A DNA stretch of 64,000 bases from Diogma glabrata (lineage: Eukaryota; Arthropoda; Insecta; Diptera; Cylindrotomidae), in contig OY856188.1 in assembly GCA_963693315.1 (NCBI GenBank), positions 157,374,018-157,438,017 of the forward strand. Reading direction: 5' to 3'. Positions 12,076-22,976 of this stretch are shown one piece after another (the first letter of the stretch is position 1; each line of letters starts with the position of its first letter). Below the pieces are notes generated by a model. The model saw nothing but the letters and a program-made list of their open reading frames with translations. It was not told the origin of the DNA and ran no database searches. The position numbers and the translations under genes are program-made.

Positions 12076-13008
12076 GTTTATGTTTTTGTTAGTTTTAATT
12101 TTTGTTGATAATAATTTTAAGCAAGTGATGATGCTGTTACTCCGCTTTGGATTTTACTTTAATGGACTACATTTTAACACTTTATTTAATCTCTAATAAA
12201 GTTATGTTTATTATTTTGATTTTTGTAAACAAAAAAAAGTATTTCTTAAATTTATTATTATGTTTGAATTCAACAAGAGATTCGCTATTTGGTTCGTTAA
12301 ATGTATTGATAATATTTTTCACTTTTAACTACATCTGATCACTACAATTACAGCACTATAAACGACCCTATTAAAACGCTATTTACTGCAATTCATATTT
12401 TACAACCTAATTTGTGTACACAGTAATTATAGTGTTGTAACGACTGACTATTTCAAATATTTCTCTAAAAGTAAGAATATTCATATTGTTACGTTTTTCT
12501 AACCTTACTTCGAAGTGGCCTAACTCAAAATTTGATAAACGCAATTCCCAAACCTCTTCAGAGTTTGATCACTGATTAGTAAGCACAAACTCCAAATTAT
12601 TAAGAACTCCATACCTTAATTGTTCCACAACAACAGGAAAACAATACAGCATACAACATTCCTAACAGCATATAATATTCTTTCAACAGCTTCAGAAGCT
12701 CCAATAGATTATAGAAATTTCCAGTAATACAACGTTTGAAATAATACACAAATTATTTCTACTTAATAACACTTTAAACTTTACTAACAAAAACTAATTT
12801 TAAATATCACTTTTATAATTTTCACCTTACCGTCACACGTTTAAAATAAAACTAATTAATTAATCTAGAAGAGGCATTTGCTTATATACTATTCTGCTTA
12901 ATTTTTAGAAAATTCGGGGTCACTTTTTTGAAACCTTGAAAAAATCGTAGAATATTCGATTACTTTACGTGATGCTGTTTTGATTCATAAAATCATCCAA
13001 TTTATTTA
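12075..13008. other. AT-rich spacer
   Basis: A stretch of about 50 bp at 12436-12485 (gactatttcaaatatttctc and flanks) recurs at 42893-42940, marking a small dispersed repeat. Otherwise nothing was recognised. Confidence 0.4.
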
Positions 13009-13016
13009 TTGTTGAC

Positions 13017-16000
13017 CAGGGGCGTTAATTGGGTAGGGCTGGGGGGGGGGGGCATTGGCCCCCCCCCAAGGATCTGATACTACCAATACATCGATTCAAT
13101 AAAACCATCCAATCGTGATAGAATTATACACTATAAAAATTTCAATGCACTGTTAGTTTGTAAATTCGTCTAATTTAGAAGATTTACTTAACTAATATAC
13201 CAATTTTATCGCATACTATTAATTGAAATATATCTGATAATATAATTATTACGTTACATATTATTTTGACTCGACTAAAGTACAGTTCACCGCAATATTC
13301 AAACCGTTATCGTTCTTTGTATCAAGGACAAGAGCGCCACCGATACGAAAGGCGGTCGTATTGCTTCTAATCTTCTGGTGAAATTAGTTTTATAAACAAA
13401 ACACGATCGTTCTTCCAAAAACGCCGTGGGTGCGTATTGTGACAAAATTCTATCGTACTATAAGGCGCGCGGCATCACCGCTTTTAGAAGAACGATTGTG
13501 TTTTGTTTATAAGATATTCGTGTCTGAGCCACGTCTGAGCCACGATTTCATTAGTATAGCGTTCCTCGAGAGTTCATAGTGCAGTATTTAACATTCAAAT
13601 TTCAATTGTTATTGGCCATTGGTAATTTATATAAACTTAAAAGTAAGTACATGCAGGAGAACACAACCTAATTATACCCCACTTATTTGGAGAACCCTAA
13701 CTGTTTGACCTTGTTTTTTTATCTATATCAGATTGTACAAACTTTACAAGACTTTTTAAAAACAATAAATTAAAAACAATTCTAAAATGTAAAATCCTAT
13801 AACATATCAAAAGTTTTCTTGATAGTTGTGCTAATTTTTATAAAATGAATGAAAATAATTACGGGAGTAATTTAAATTTATTGGGTTATTTCCAGTGATT
13901 TTATGATAGTGAATGTTTTATAATGGACAAGCAATATTTTCTAACGACACGAACAAATATTTAAGTTATGTAAATATTTTGAAAGTATGTTATGAAAACT
14001 TGCTGTCAAATTCATTTTATGAATTTTTAATTCATAAAATAGCAAAAATTATATGTTTGGTTGGTTATAATAAAATCCAAAACGTATCCTAAACGTCAAT
14101 ATTTGCTCATTTTTTTTATACAGTCACAGGGAGGGAGAAGCTATTATTTTTTGTGGTAGGTTTTTCTTATAGATTTAAAAGAAGCTCGCAATAATTGTAC
14201 AATTTTGAAACAAATGAAAAATTTGCGCACGTTTATGGGTAGTAAGCTGACCAGACTTCCCACGCTGCGTGGAAATGTCACACATTTTATTGCGTTGTCC
14301 CACGGAGAAATCTGTCCCACGAAGCGTCCCACGAAACAAATATTTCCACCACATTTGCCCGCATTATCGAAATAATCATCTACCTACATATAGTTTGCGC
14401 AATATCTTAGTCAGAGCAATGGCTTCACAGTTTTTTCTTGCAGTTTGTATAATGTTATGTGTATGTTGATTTAACCATATTGAGAGAACAAACCAGTTCA
14501 ATATTATTATGAAAAATAAAATACAAAATATTTTACTTAAAAAGATGCAGTTTTGCGTATAAATTCATAAAAATTTAAATTTTTAAACCAGAGTTTACGA
14601 GTCTTTATTCGAGCACTCATTTCAATCCTTTGAAATAATATTCAAAAATTAAAATGTTCATAATTTGAATATCGTTCTTACTCGTAAGAGTAAAATTTTT
14701 GTTTTTTCGGTTTTACTCCTTTGGAGCAGATTACATTTTCCAGTTCTTTCATTCGATTTGTAAAAGAAGAAAATTAGTCACTCTACGTCATCCTTTATAT
14801 TCATTTTTCTAACAATGCATGAATAATTGAACTAATCAAGCATTTTACGTTGACAAGCATCAAATTTGACGCAAAAGTAAAAGTTTTGAGTATTTGAAAG
14901 AAAATATTTATTTCAATTTAGTAGCAAGAATGATATTTTATTATTTTCACTCCTGTATGTGGGAGTGTTATATTTTTTTTAAGCTACGCACTGAAAGGAC
15001 AAAGTAAAAGAGTGATATAAGAAGCGTTTTAGTAACAATTTTGAAGCTCTTGAAAATGGTGTAAAATCCGAAACCGGTTGAGCTGTTTTTAATTTTAATT
15101 TTATTTAAAATAAATAAAGTTAGAAACAAAAATTAATTTGCGGAATACAAACAAGTGTTTCTTTTGTTAAAAATAAATTTATTATTAAAATATAACGACG
15201 CAAAAGTTTAGTGTATTACCAGTCGGAGTGAATTTGCAAATTAACAGTGGACATTATGATATTAAAAGACATATAGATACAGATAAATATAAAAAAGCGT
15301 TGATATAAGCCGCCAGCTCCAGTAGCTTGAACAAGTTTTGTTGTTACTTTGTTTTATGTTGTTATTTAACATTGACAAAAAGTAAGTTGTAATTTGCGCT
15401 GATAACACGAACACCAATTTTAGTGGTGTCACGTCAAGGGGTGAAAATTTAAAACAAGCTAAAGTCGAATTTGAACCAGAGTGTAGTCGGTATTGGATTC
15501 GCAGCCCATATTCTAAATAATGCAATAAGAAATGCTGCTGATTTAAATGGCAGGGTTAAAAAAATTTGGATATTTTACTGTCTTTACTGGAGACGTTGAA
15601 GGAGTTCTGCGGCAAAAGTAATGTCGAACATAACCAACTTATTGGATACAGTGAAACTCGCTGGCTGGTGGTAATGCCAGCACTAGAAAGAATTTACAAA
15701 ATGTACGAACCACTGCAAGCACATTTCCTATCGGTTGAATGTCCAATTAAAATAAAAGAATTTTTTGAAGAATTAAATAGTAAACAAATAGTAAAGGAAA
15801 GCATTAAATAGTAAATTTATGCACAATCTAGTTAGCACGTTTTCACCGTTCCACTTTATCGCAATAGAAATTCTAATTAGTTAGTATTTGGAAGAATGTT
15901 TGCATTTTGTCGCACATTTTAACGATTTGGCTCTGGTCAGTTTAGGGTAGACATAACTCTTTCTCTCTGAGACAAATAAAGGAAAACAAACAAAAAAACG

Positions 16001-16625
16001 ATTCGACATAACAGGAGTCACGTAGGGATTGCAATCCCGTGGTGTTTTATTTTTCCCGGGACTATGTGACTCAGAAATTTTAAATCCCGGGATGCCCGAG
16101 ATCTAAAAAATCGTAAAACGTAGAAAAACCATCCTTTTTTTCTATGCTGCACGATCTGCTGTCGTTTACAAATTCACTCTCTGAACAGTTACAAAGCAAA
16201 GATATAATAATTTCCAGCACAAGCGCTTTAATTAAAACTACTTTCTTGATGCTTAAACAATGCAGAGATGATACTAAATTTAAAATTATTTTTAACAAAT
16301 GAAGGGATTTTGCAGAACTTTGCGGCATTCGCTTCGATGAAACAACACCAGAAGACTAGCAGAGTAACTAATGTAGTTCAGAAGCATTTTATTTGTATTT
16401 CTAAGTCGATGCATTTAAATGCTTTTAAATATATGTGTGTATAAAAACGTGTATGTTAAGCAATAAAACGAACAATAGTTTCATTGATCTAAGGCTTATT
16501 ATTGTTTTCATTTAACTTACGACGGTAAGCAAAAAAAAACAATAATAGACAGTACATGGTGTAATTTTTTTATGTCATTTAAATTCTTGCCCCCCCCCCA
16601 AGATTTTGGTGAAATGACGCCACTG
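13017..16625 (+). mobile_element. hAT transposon with homopolymer G/C subtermini, 8-bp TSD
   Basis: Identical 8-bp duplications ttgttgac flank it (13009-13016 and 16626-16633). The left end is caggggcgttaattgggtag; the right end, reverse-complemented, is cagtggcgtcatttcacc: imperfect terminal inverted repeats. Runs of G at 13041-13053 and of C at 13063-13071 and 16590-16599 lie just inside. The interior holds transposase remnants (15240-15830) and long AT-rich noncoding DNA. A block at 13813-14237 and another near 15955-16005 reappear side by side at 56696-57175. Confidence 0.85.
15240..15830 (+). pseudogene. hAT transposase remnant (BED finger and central part)
   Basis: Near 15240-15300 the frame gives GHYDIKRHIDTDKYKKAL, the second half of a BED-type zinc finger, ended by a stop. 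The frame 15566-15811 includes LIGYSETRWLVVMPALERI, matching the conserved 'TRWLS..pALeRi' segment of hAT transposases, then an FFEELNS stretch. No catalytic DDE motifs or hATC domain were found, so the gene is broken by deletions and frameshifts. Confidence 0.6.
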
Positions 16626-16633
16626 TTGTTGAC

Positions 16634-17184
16634 CCAAATTCCACGAAATACAACAACAACACTATGCATTTCATTAATTGGTTGTTGTGTTTGATTTTTC
16701 TGGAAGTCACTGTAATCGTCTAAATTTTTTTGTAATCGTAACAATATATATAAAGAAATTCGACAAAATTAGAATTTTTAACAGCAGAACAACAGCGAAT
16801 TTTCATTAAACAATAGGCTAAGTTCATTAGTCTATAGGTTAGAAAACAATACAATAATACGTAATATTATTATGGAAAAAACATACAAATAAAGTTGATA
16901 TTAATAATTGGAAGAGAATAAACATATTTCTAACTGTAAAAAATTTCATGTTGGTATCACTTAAAGAACGCAGTAGCAAGGGAATACAATTATTATTTGA
17001 TTGTTTTTTTTTGTTCTTTTTAATTAAAAGTAAACGAAAATGTGTCATTATTAACCTGGGTAAATTTTATTATTATTATTGACCTAAGGTGAGAAAACTT
17101 ACTTCTCATTATAGCAATTGAGTAAATAATGGCGATTTCTCAAGATAGTAGTTAAAAAACATATATTTTAGCGGCAAAACTTTC
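16634..17184. other. AT-rich spacer, nothing recognised
   Basis: No coding similarity was seen on either strand. Confidence 0.4.
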
Positions 17185-18370
17185 GAGTATGTCAATTATG
17201 GCAGACCAACTTGATCAAGAAGTTTGTTGCGTATGGTTTTCATCCCGCAATAGTAAATTTGATTCCAAATTTTCTGTCTAACCAATACATCTCGGTATCT
17301 ATAGATGGCTTTTCTTCTGAGTCTAAATTAATAACCGCTGGTGTACCCCAAGGCTCAGTTTTATTTTCCACTTTATTTTTAATTTATATCAACGAACTGT
17401 TGCCAATATCGTTACCAGTAACCCAATAAACAGTTTTGCAAATGATAGTACACTACACAAGCCATTCTTACCTCTATCTTCAAAGGGTAAAATGCATGAA
17501 CGAATAAATCCCGCCACGAAAGACGCTGCCATAAATATAAACGAGGACCTAAAAAAAGTCGCCGATTGGGTTGACAAAAATTTAGTCAATTTTAATTCCA
17601 TCAGTTCACAGTTATTGATTGTTTCCAGATCAAAGACCGAGTTTTCCAACGATATTTCAATTAATATGTGTGATGATCAAATAGACAAATGTGAAAGCAT
17701 TCGTTTCTTAGGAGTTCCGACTTACTTTGGAACGATCATATAACGGCCATGACAAAGAGCGCGTCAAGAAAACTCGGCTTCCTCAATAGATGTAAAAAAT
17801 ATTTTACTCCGTATCAATTACTCAACATTTAAAAGTCCTATATTCGTACCTGTATGGAGCGTTGTTGTCCAGTTTGGGGCGCCGCATCTGTTACTATCCT
17901 CGCTCTTTTGGACTCTGTTCAAAAGCGTGCTATACGAATTGTTGGTGATCGAGTTTTAGCATTAAATCTTGATTCCCTACAACATCGCCGCACTGTGGCT
18001 GATCTCGTTCTTTTTTATAAATATCGTCACCAGCAGTACTCTGATGAAATCAGATCCATAATGCCTCAGACATATTTTTTCCCCGTTTTCCTCGTCAATC
18101 GGTTTGTGCTAACAGTCAAACTGTCGAGATTACTCACTATCATAGTAACATAATGCACAAGGGTTTCTTTGTACACACATCGTACAAATGGAATGCTTTG
18201 CCCGAATCAATAGTCTCGAGTGCCTTCAATCCACAAAGATTTAAAAAAAAGCGTCCACCTATACCTCAGGACGCATGTTGTTGTAGGACCTAGGTCTTAA
18301 AAGGTATATATTTGTTGTTGTGACACATTTTGTAATTCCTACTACACAACGCTTTTTACTAAAAAAAAAT
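17185..18370 (+). pseudogene. CR1/Jockey-like LINE, 5'-truncated, dead
   Basis: The copy begins inside the reverse transcriptase (KKFVAYGFHPAIV). It includes motif B (GVPQGSVLFSTLFLIYINEL, 17340-17400) and what should be the catalytic FADD box, here FAND (about 17438-17449), so one catalytic aspartate is lost. Downstream are the thumb/C-terminal segments (LLIVSRSKTEF, then WGAASVTILALLDSVQKRA at 17870-17935). Frameshifts separate the pieces. The 3' untranslated tail (18259-18358) with the ttgttgttgtgacacat block ends in an A-run near 18360. It matches the longer minus-strand copy at 34012-36640. Confidence 0.8.
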
Positions 18371-18374
18371 ATTA

Positions 18375-19099
18375 CAACACAACAATATGATAAACAACAC
18401 AACAATCTAATAAACAAATATATATTAGTATACAAATCATAGCCGTCCACTATGAAAAAAAATTTTTTGGAAATATGGAGTTTTGATAGGTTCATTAAAA
18501 AAAACCCTTTACTGCAAGTGGAATATCCTGTTCTTCTAACTTGAAACTGTAATCTATTGACTTATTTATCAACACAGAATGAAATTTAGTTATCCTACTT
18601 GTCTTCTAGTTCAAATAATCTATAACCATAACCCAATATTAATGAAAAAAATTATGGGGCTCAGAAAGTGGACTTGTTAATTTAATTAAAAGTTCTTAAA
18701 TATCAGAAAATTCAAACTTTCTTTGTTAAAACATAATAAAACAAACTTAATTAAACCAATTAATCAACACAATTATTAATAGTCTTGATCGAATTACATA
18801 ATGATAAATTCTCCAGACACTACTTGTTTACTTTAAATTTTGTTTATCAAATTCGATTTGGATCACTAATAAATTAATTAGTTTCGTAAAACGAAAACAG
18901 AATACTTACAAGAATTTATTAGGATGTAATGAAAACTCAAAACTTGAAAAGTCAATTATTTTATTTAGATAAATTCAAAATGAAAGTAAATTATAAAACA
19001 TAAATTACAAAGACAAAATCTTATGTATCTTGTGCTAATTTATTTAGTGTAGATTTCAAATTGGCATAAAATCAATTATTGTGCTCATCTTTCAGTGAA
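18375..19099. other. AT-rich spacer, nothing recognised
   Basis: Only AT-rich noncoding sequence is visible. Confidence 0.4.
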
Positions 19100-19189
19100 T
19101 CAAATTTTTTTAATAAAGAATATTGAAATATTTTAGGGAATTTAATGACAGGAAATGTTTTCATTTTCAATAACTTTATTCAATTTTAA
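19100..19189 (+). repeat. 90-bp direct repeat, copy 1, at palindrome outer breakpoint
   Basis: Essentially the same 90 bp occurs at 26847-26936. Each copy abuts one end of the palindrome's left arm: this one lies immediately outside position 19188, the other at the inner end near 26848. Confidence 0.85.
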
Positions 19190-19585
19190 AGTTAACAAGA
19201 TGTTGATTAGACCGGTGGTGATGTATGGATCTCAAAAGTTGACCTTTACACTAAATAACGAATTACAATCACCTGTATTTGAGCGTAAGATCCTACGCTA
19301 CATTTTTGGTCCACTTAAGATAGACGATGGAGAGTACAGAACGCGGTATAACTTTGAGATCAGAGACCTGCTTGAGGGTCCGGCTCCTATCCTATTGGAA
19401 TGGATATAACCTATTATTTGTACCCATTCCCATAGGATTGTTTGGTTTGGACATGTTCTACAAACCGATTCCGTCTGAAATGATTAAAAAAAATGTACGT
19501 TAGTAACCCAGGGAGTGGGCGACCGCGTGGTAGACCACGACTGCAATGGGAGGCCAATGTAATAAACGACTTCTAAATCATGGCG
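19190..19585 (+). pseudogene. RTE LINE C-terminal fragment (subfamily B)
   Basis: The frames encode LIRPVVMYGSQKLTFTLNN and ERKILRYIFGPLKIDDGEYR, then after a frameshift RIVWFGHVLQ and GSGRPRGRPRLQWEANVIND. These are the conserved C-terminal segments after the reverse-transcriptase domain in RTE elements (compare 25560-25930). Nothing upstream is present, because the palindrome arm starts here. The mirror copy at 33012-33223 lacks the 133 bp corresponding to 19390-19522. Confidence 0.8.
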
Positions 19586-20860
19586 TTTTCTGTATGTTTT
19601 CTTTCCTCGATTAGCTCCGAGCCTAAGTAATCGAAAATCTTAAAAAGTATTTTGAATAATAACAAAATTAGTAAGTTTTTAAAGAAAATATAGTAAAGTA
19701 CCAAATACTAATAATTATTTTTATTAAGGGGGAGGATATGAGAAGGGGTAAATACACCATTTAAAATCCGCTCAAGTGGGGTGTCATTTGATAGAGCACC
19801 AACATTAAGAAACATTACAATCTTTTTAGAATTTTGCGATGCACCGTATTAGAATTATTGTCAAAAAAGTGCAACAAAAAGTTGGTCCCTCCTATACGTT
19901 TCTTCGTTGATTGACAGAAAAATTTGAAAAAATACATAGAGATAAAAAATTTGATAAACCTTTAATGGAAAATATAGCGAAGCTTCAAGTGATTTTATTT
20001 CTATGTCTCTAGGGGATGGAAGTGGGAATGGGTGAAAAAATGTTTTTGGCTCGCATGAGTGGGGTGTTATTTGAAAGAGCGTCAAAATTAAGAAACATCA
20101 CAATTTTTTTAGAATTTTGCGATGCACCGTTTTTGAATTATTCTCAAAAAGGTGCAACAAAAAGTTGGCCCCCCTTATACGTTTCTTCGTTGATTGACAG
20201 AAAAAATTGGAAAAAATGCATAGAGAAAGGAAATTTGATAAACCCTTAACGAAAAATATAGCGAAGCCTCAAGTGATTTTATTTCTATGTGTTTAGGGAA
20301 TGGGAGTGGGGAAGGGTGACAAAAGGTTTTTTTGACCCACATGAGTGGGATGTCATTTGAAAGAGCACCAAAATTAAAAAACATTACAATTTTTTTTAGA
20401 ATTTTGCGATGCACAGTTTTTGAATTATTGACAAAAAAGTGCGACAAAAAGTTGGTACTATACGTTTTTTCGTTGATTGACAGAAAAATTTGAAAAAAAT
20501 TCATAGAAATAGGAAATTGGGTAAACCTTTAACGATTTAACGAAAAATACAGTGAAGCCTCAAGTGATTTTGTTTCTATGTATTTAGGGGATGGCAGTGG
20601 GAAGGGTGAAAAAATGTTTTTGGATCGCATTGGGTGTCATTTGAAAGAACACAAAAATTAAGAAACAGTACAATTTCTTTTACAATTTTGCGATGCACCG
20701 TTTTTGAATTATTGAATTATTTTTGAATTATTTACTCAAAAAAGTGCAACAAAAAGTTGCCCACCCCCCTTATACGTTTCTTCGTTGATTGACAGAAAAA
20801 TTTGAAAAAATTCATAGAGATAGGAAATTGGATAAACCCTATAAACAGCTGTGAATAACA
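19585..20860 (+). repeat. 285-bp-period tandem array with leader, locus 1
   Basis: A unique leader (19585-19735, including cctcgattagctccgagcct) precedes about four units. Judged from the recurrent gattgacagaaaaa box at about 19909, 20192, 20475 and 20787, the period is 283-312 bp. Each unit contains a gtcatttgaaagagc box, an attttgcgatgcac box and a tatacgtttcttcgttga box. Short open frames inside are by-products of the array. Related arrays lie at 31690-32790 (mirror), 38870-42480 and 45790-45960. Confidence 0.85.
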
Positions 20861-20949
20861 TTTAACCTAAAGTAATATTTTTTATATCATTTCGATCAAT
20901 TTCGATGAGATTAACATTTACTATTGATATTTACGATGAACCATTTATT

Positions 20950-21070
20950 TTTGAAGTGTCTATGGTCTGGCAATAAAACCCTTTACAACACAACATTATG
21001 TTAATTATTTTGATACTGTTTTCTTTACATTCACGGAAACCTTGACGAGCGAATTTTATTCGCACTGGTC
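20950..21070 (+). repeat. Small dispersed repeat next to LINE tails
   Basis: The stretch with acaacacaacattatg, a gatactgttttcttt block and gacgagcgaattttattcgc recurs at 50255-50365 (diverged) and as the mirror near 31490-31600. Confidence 0.6.
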
Positions 21071-21132
21071 TGACTTTATTTTATATGTGATTAGATTTAT
21101 CATTTAGTTTTCCATAATTTAAAAAAAAAATT

Positions 21133-21235
21133 GCGTTCATTAACATCCTTAGATGCATGTTAATGTAGAACCTTGGTCTTAAAGGTTGTTAGGTGTTATT
21201 GTGACACATATTGTGTATTGTGTTATTGTATATAA
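21133..21235 (+). repeat. CR1/Jockey-like LINE 3'-tail fragment
   Basis: It begins gcgttcattaacatcc and contains accttggtcttaaaggt and ttattgtgacacat, matching the tail at 18259-18358. It is mirrored at 31325-31427 in the palindrome's right arm. Confidence 0.6.
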
Positions 21236-22760
21236 TTTATGAAAATTAATCAAGAGACGCGGTAGTGTCTTGCGCGCCATGTTTTGAAAGACACTACTAG
21301 TATACATACTGTCACCGAATGTTTTAAAGGTTTTAAAGGTTAAAATTTTCATTTCGAATAATTTGCATTTTTTCTACAACTGTATTCAAAGTTATCAATA
21401 AAAGTATATCTTATTTAACTCTATGTTTCTCATTAGTAAAAAAAAGTCAGCATTCATGCTTTTTTCTGAAAGTTTATAAAATCAAAATTTTGCTTTCCCA
21501 AACTTTTAGTAAAATTAAAATGTTTTTACAAATTTTTATACCACGTTGGTAGCATTGATATGAATGTAGTAATTTAGTATCATTTTGGCGAATTTTCAAA
21601 AACCAACCAAATGTACAGAATTGAAAAACACAAAATTATGCGAATTGAAATTTATTATCCCTCAATATTGGTAATATTTAACAACAGTTAAAAAACTTAA
21701 ACACGAACCCAGATTAGTTTGCAAACATATAGTTGTTTTCGATAAAAATATTTGTTATGTTTGTATCCAGAAAACCCATCAAATGTTATATTAATATATT
21801 AAATGGAAGTTGGTAATTATAAAAGTATTAGAAAGAAGAATATATTTAGAATATGCTTTCAGTAAAAAGACGTATTATTGATGTGTTAAGAAAACGATGT
21901 TGTGAAAACATGTATTTGGTCTATTATGTAAATTTGTTATCTGAGAGAACCCAACAATTTTTTTATTTATTTTATTTATTTATATTATTTATATTATTTA
22001 TTTATTTTTATTTCATTTTATTTTAGAACGTTGGTAGTTATTTTGAAGTGATGAGATTAAAAAATAATTTAGTAGGCTTTAAAATTTTGTGTTTTTAAGC
22101 TTTATGAGATATAAAGAAAAGAATTTGAGAAAATTTTATTATTATTTTAAGGGTCGTACTTTGAAAAAATAGAACAAAACCCTTATGGTGAGGACTTGAA
22201 TGTTTATTATCCATTATTCACAACGACTTTCTCACTGAAAATGAAAATATATGTATTTACGTATATTTATGTGGTAAGATAAGGCGAAAATGATAAATAT
22301 GTGCCGATATCGAGATTGAGGTGATATATAACCGTAAAACTGAAATTTTTCAAAACTTTCAGTCAATCATAGACTATAAAGTTTATGGAAGACACCAATG
22401 GTACTTGGCTGAACATAATCAAGAATTTTTAAAAAAATTGTTTAATTGCAATGATATTTAACAATGTTTATTTAACAATGTTGTTTTGTTTATTATTTAT
22501 TTAGAGTAAATAACAATCGATTTAAGCCGCCTTTATGCTATCCTCAAGAACTTTTATAAAATTGTTATGTTAATTTTTTTAAAATTATTAGTCAAAGACT
22601 GGGTAGCGAAAATCCGAAATTCTACGTCCACGCCGTGCTACCTGGGTAACGCTAACAGAATTAGGTTGGTGTAGTTGAGAGGGGCAGAGTAAATACTGCT
22701 TATACTCAATGATTCTGCACCATGGCGAGTCATTGGCGCCATAAAACCAATGCAACTCAA

Positions 22761-22922
22761 GCGTCTGTTCTCCATGTTAGGGGCGGCTTGGAGCGGGCGT
22801 CTGTCTTGGATCAAGCGGCTCGCTATATAAATGTGTAGAAAGCGTCTGTTCTCCATGTTAGGGGCGGCTTTCAGCGGGCGTCTGTCTTGGATCAAGCGGC
22901 TCGCTATATAAACGTGTAAAAA
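22761..22922 (+). promoter_or_regulatory. Two tandem 81-bp 5'-UTR monomers with TATA-like boxes
   Basis: Unit 1 (22761-22841) and unit 2 (22842-22922) are nearly identical. Each begins gcgtctgttctccatgttag and ends with ctatataaa(t/c)gtgta. The tatataaa boxes are at about 22825-22832 and 22905-22912. Reiterated 5' monomers act as promoters in some LINEs such as mouse L1. A promoter role here is inference. Confidence 0.6.
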
Positions 22923-22976
22923 GGTTGTTTCTGGTGACCTTAAGATGCAGAACGAACCCATTCACGAAAATTTGGG

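Noticed and set aside
13041..13071. Runs of G and C as a sequencing artefact
   Set aside because: They sit at the matching subterminal positions of a hAT with exact 8-bp TSDs, so they are more likely genuine parts of the element, though run lengths may be miscalled.
14144..14469. Two overlapping frames on opposite strands in the 13-16.6-kb hAT
   Set aside because: Part of this sequence recurs at 56.7-57.1 kb without the frame being kept, so coding is unlikely.
20016..20504. Open frames of 74-109 codons in both palindrome arms
   Set aside because: They lie within tandem-array units, are not conserved between units as protein, and occur on both strands. They are by-products of the repeat.
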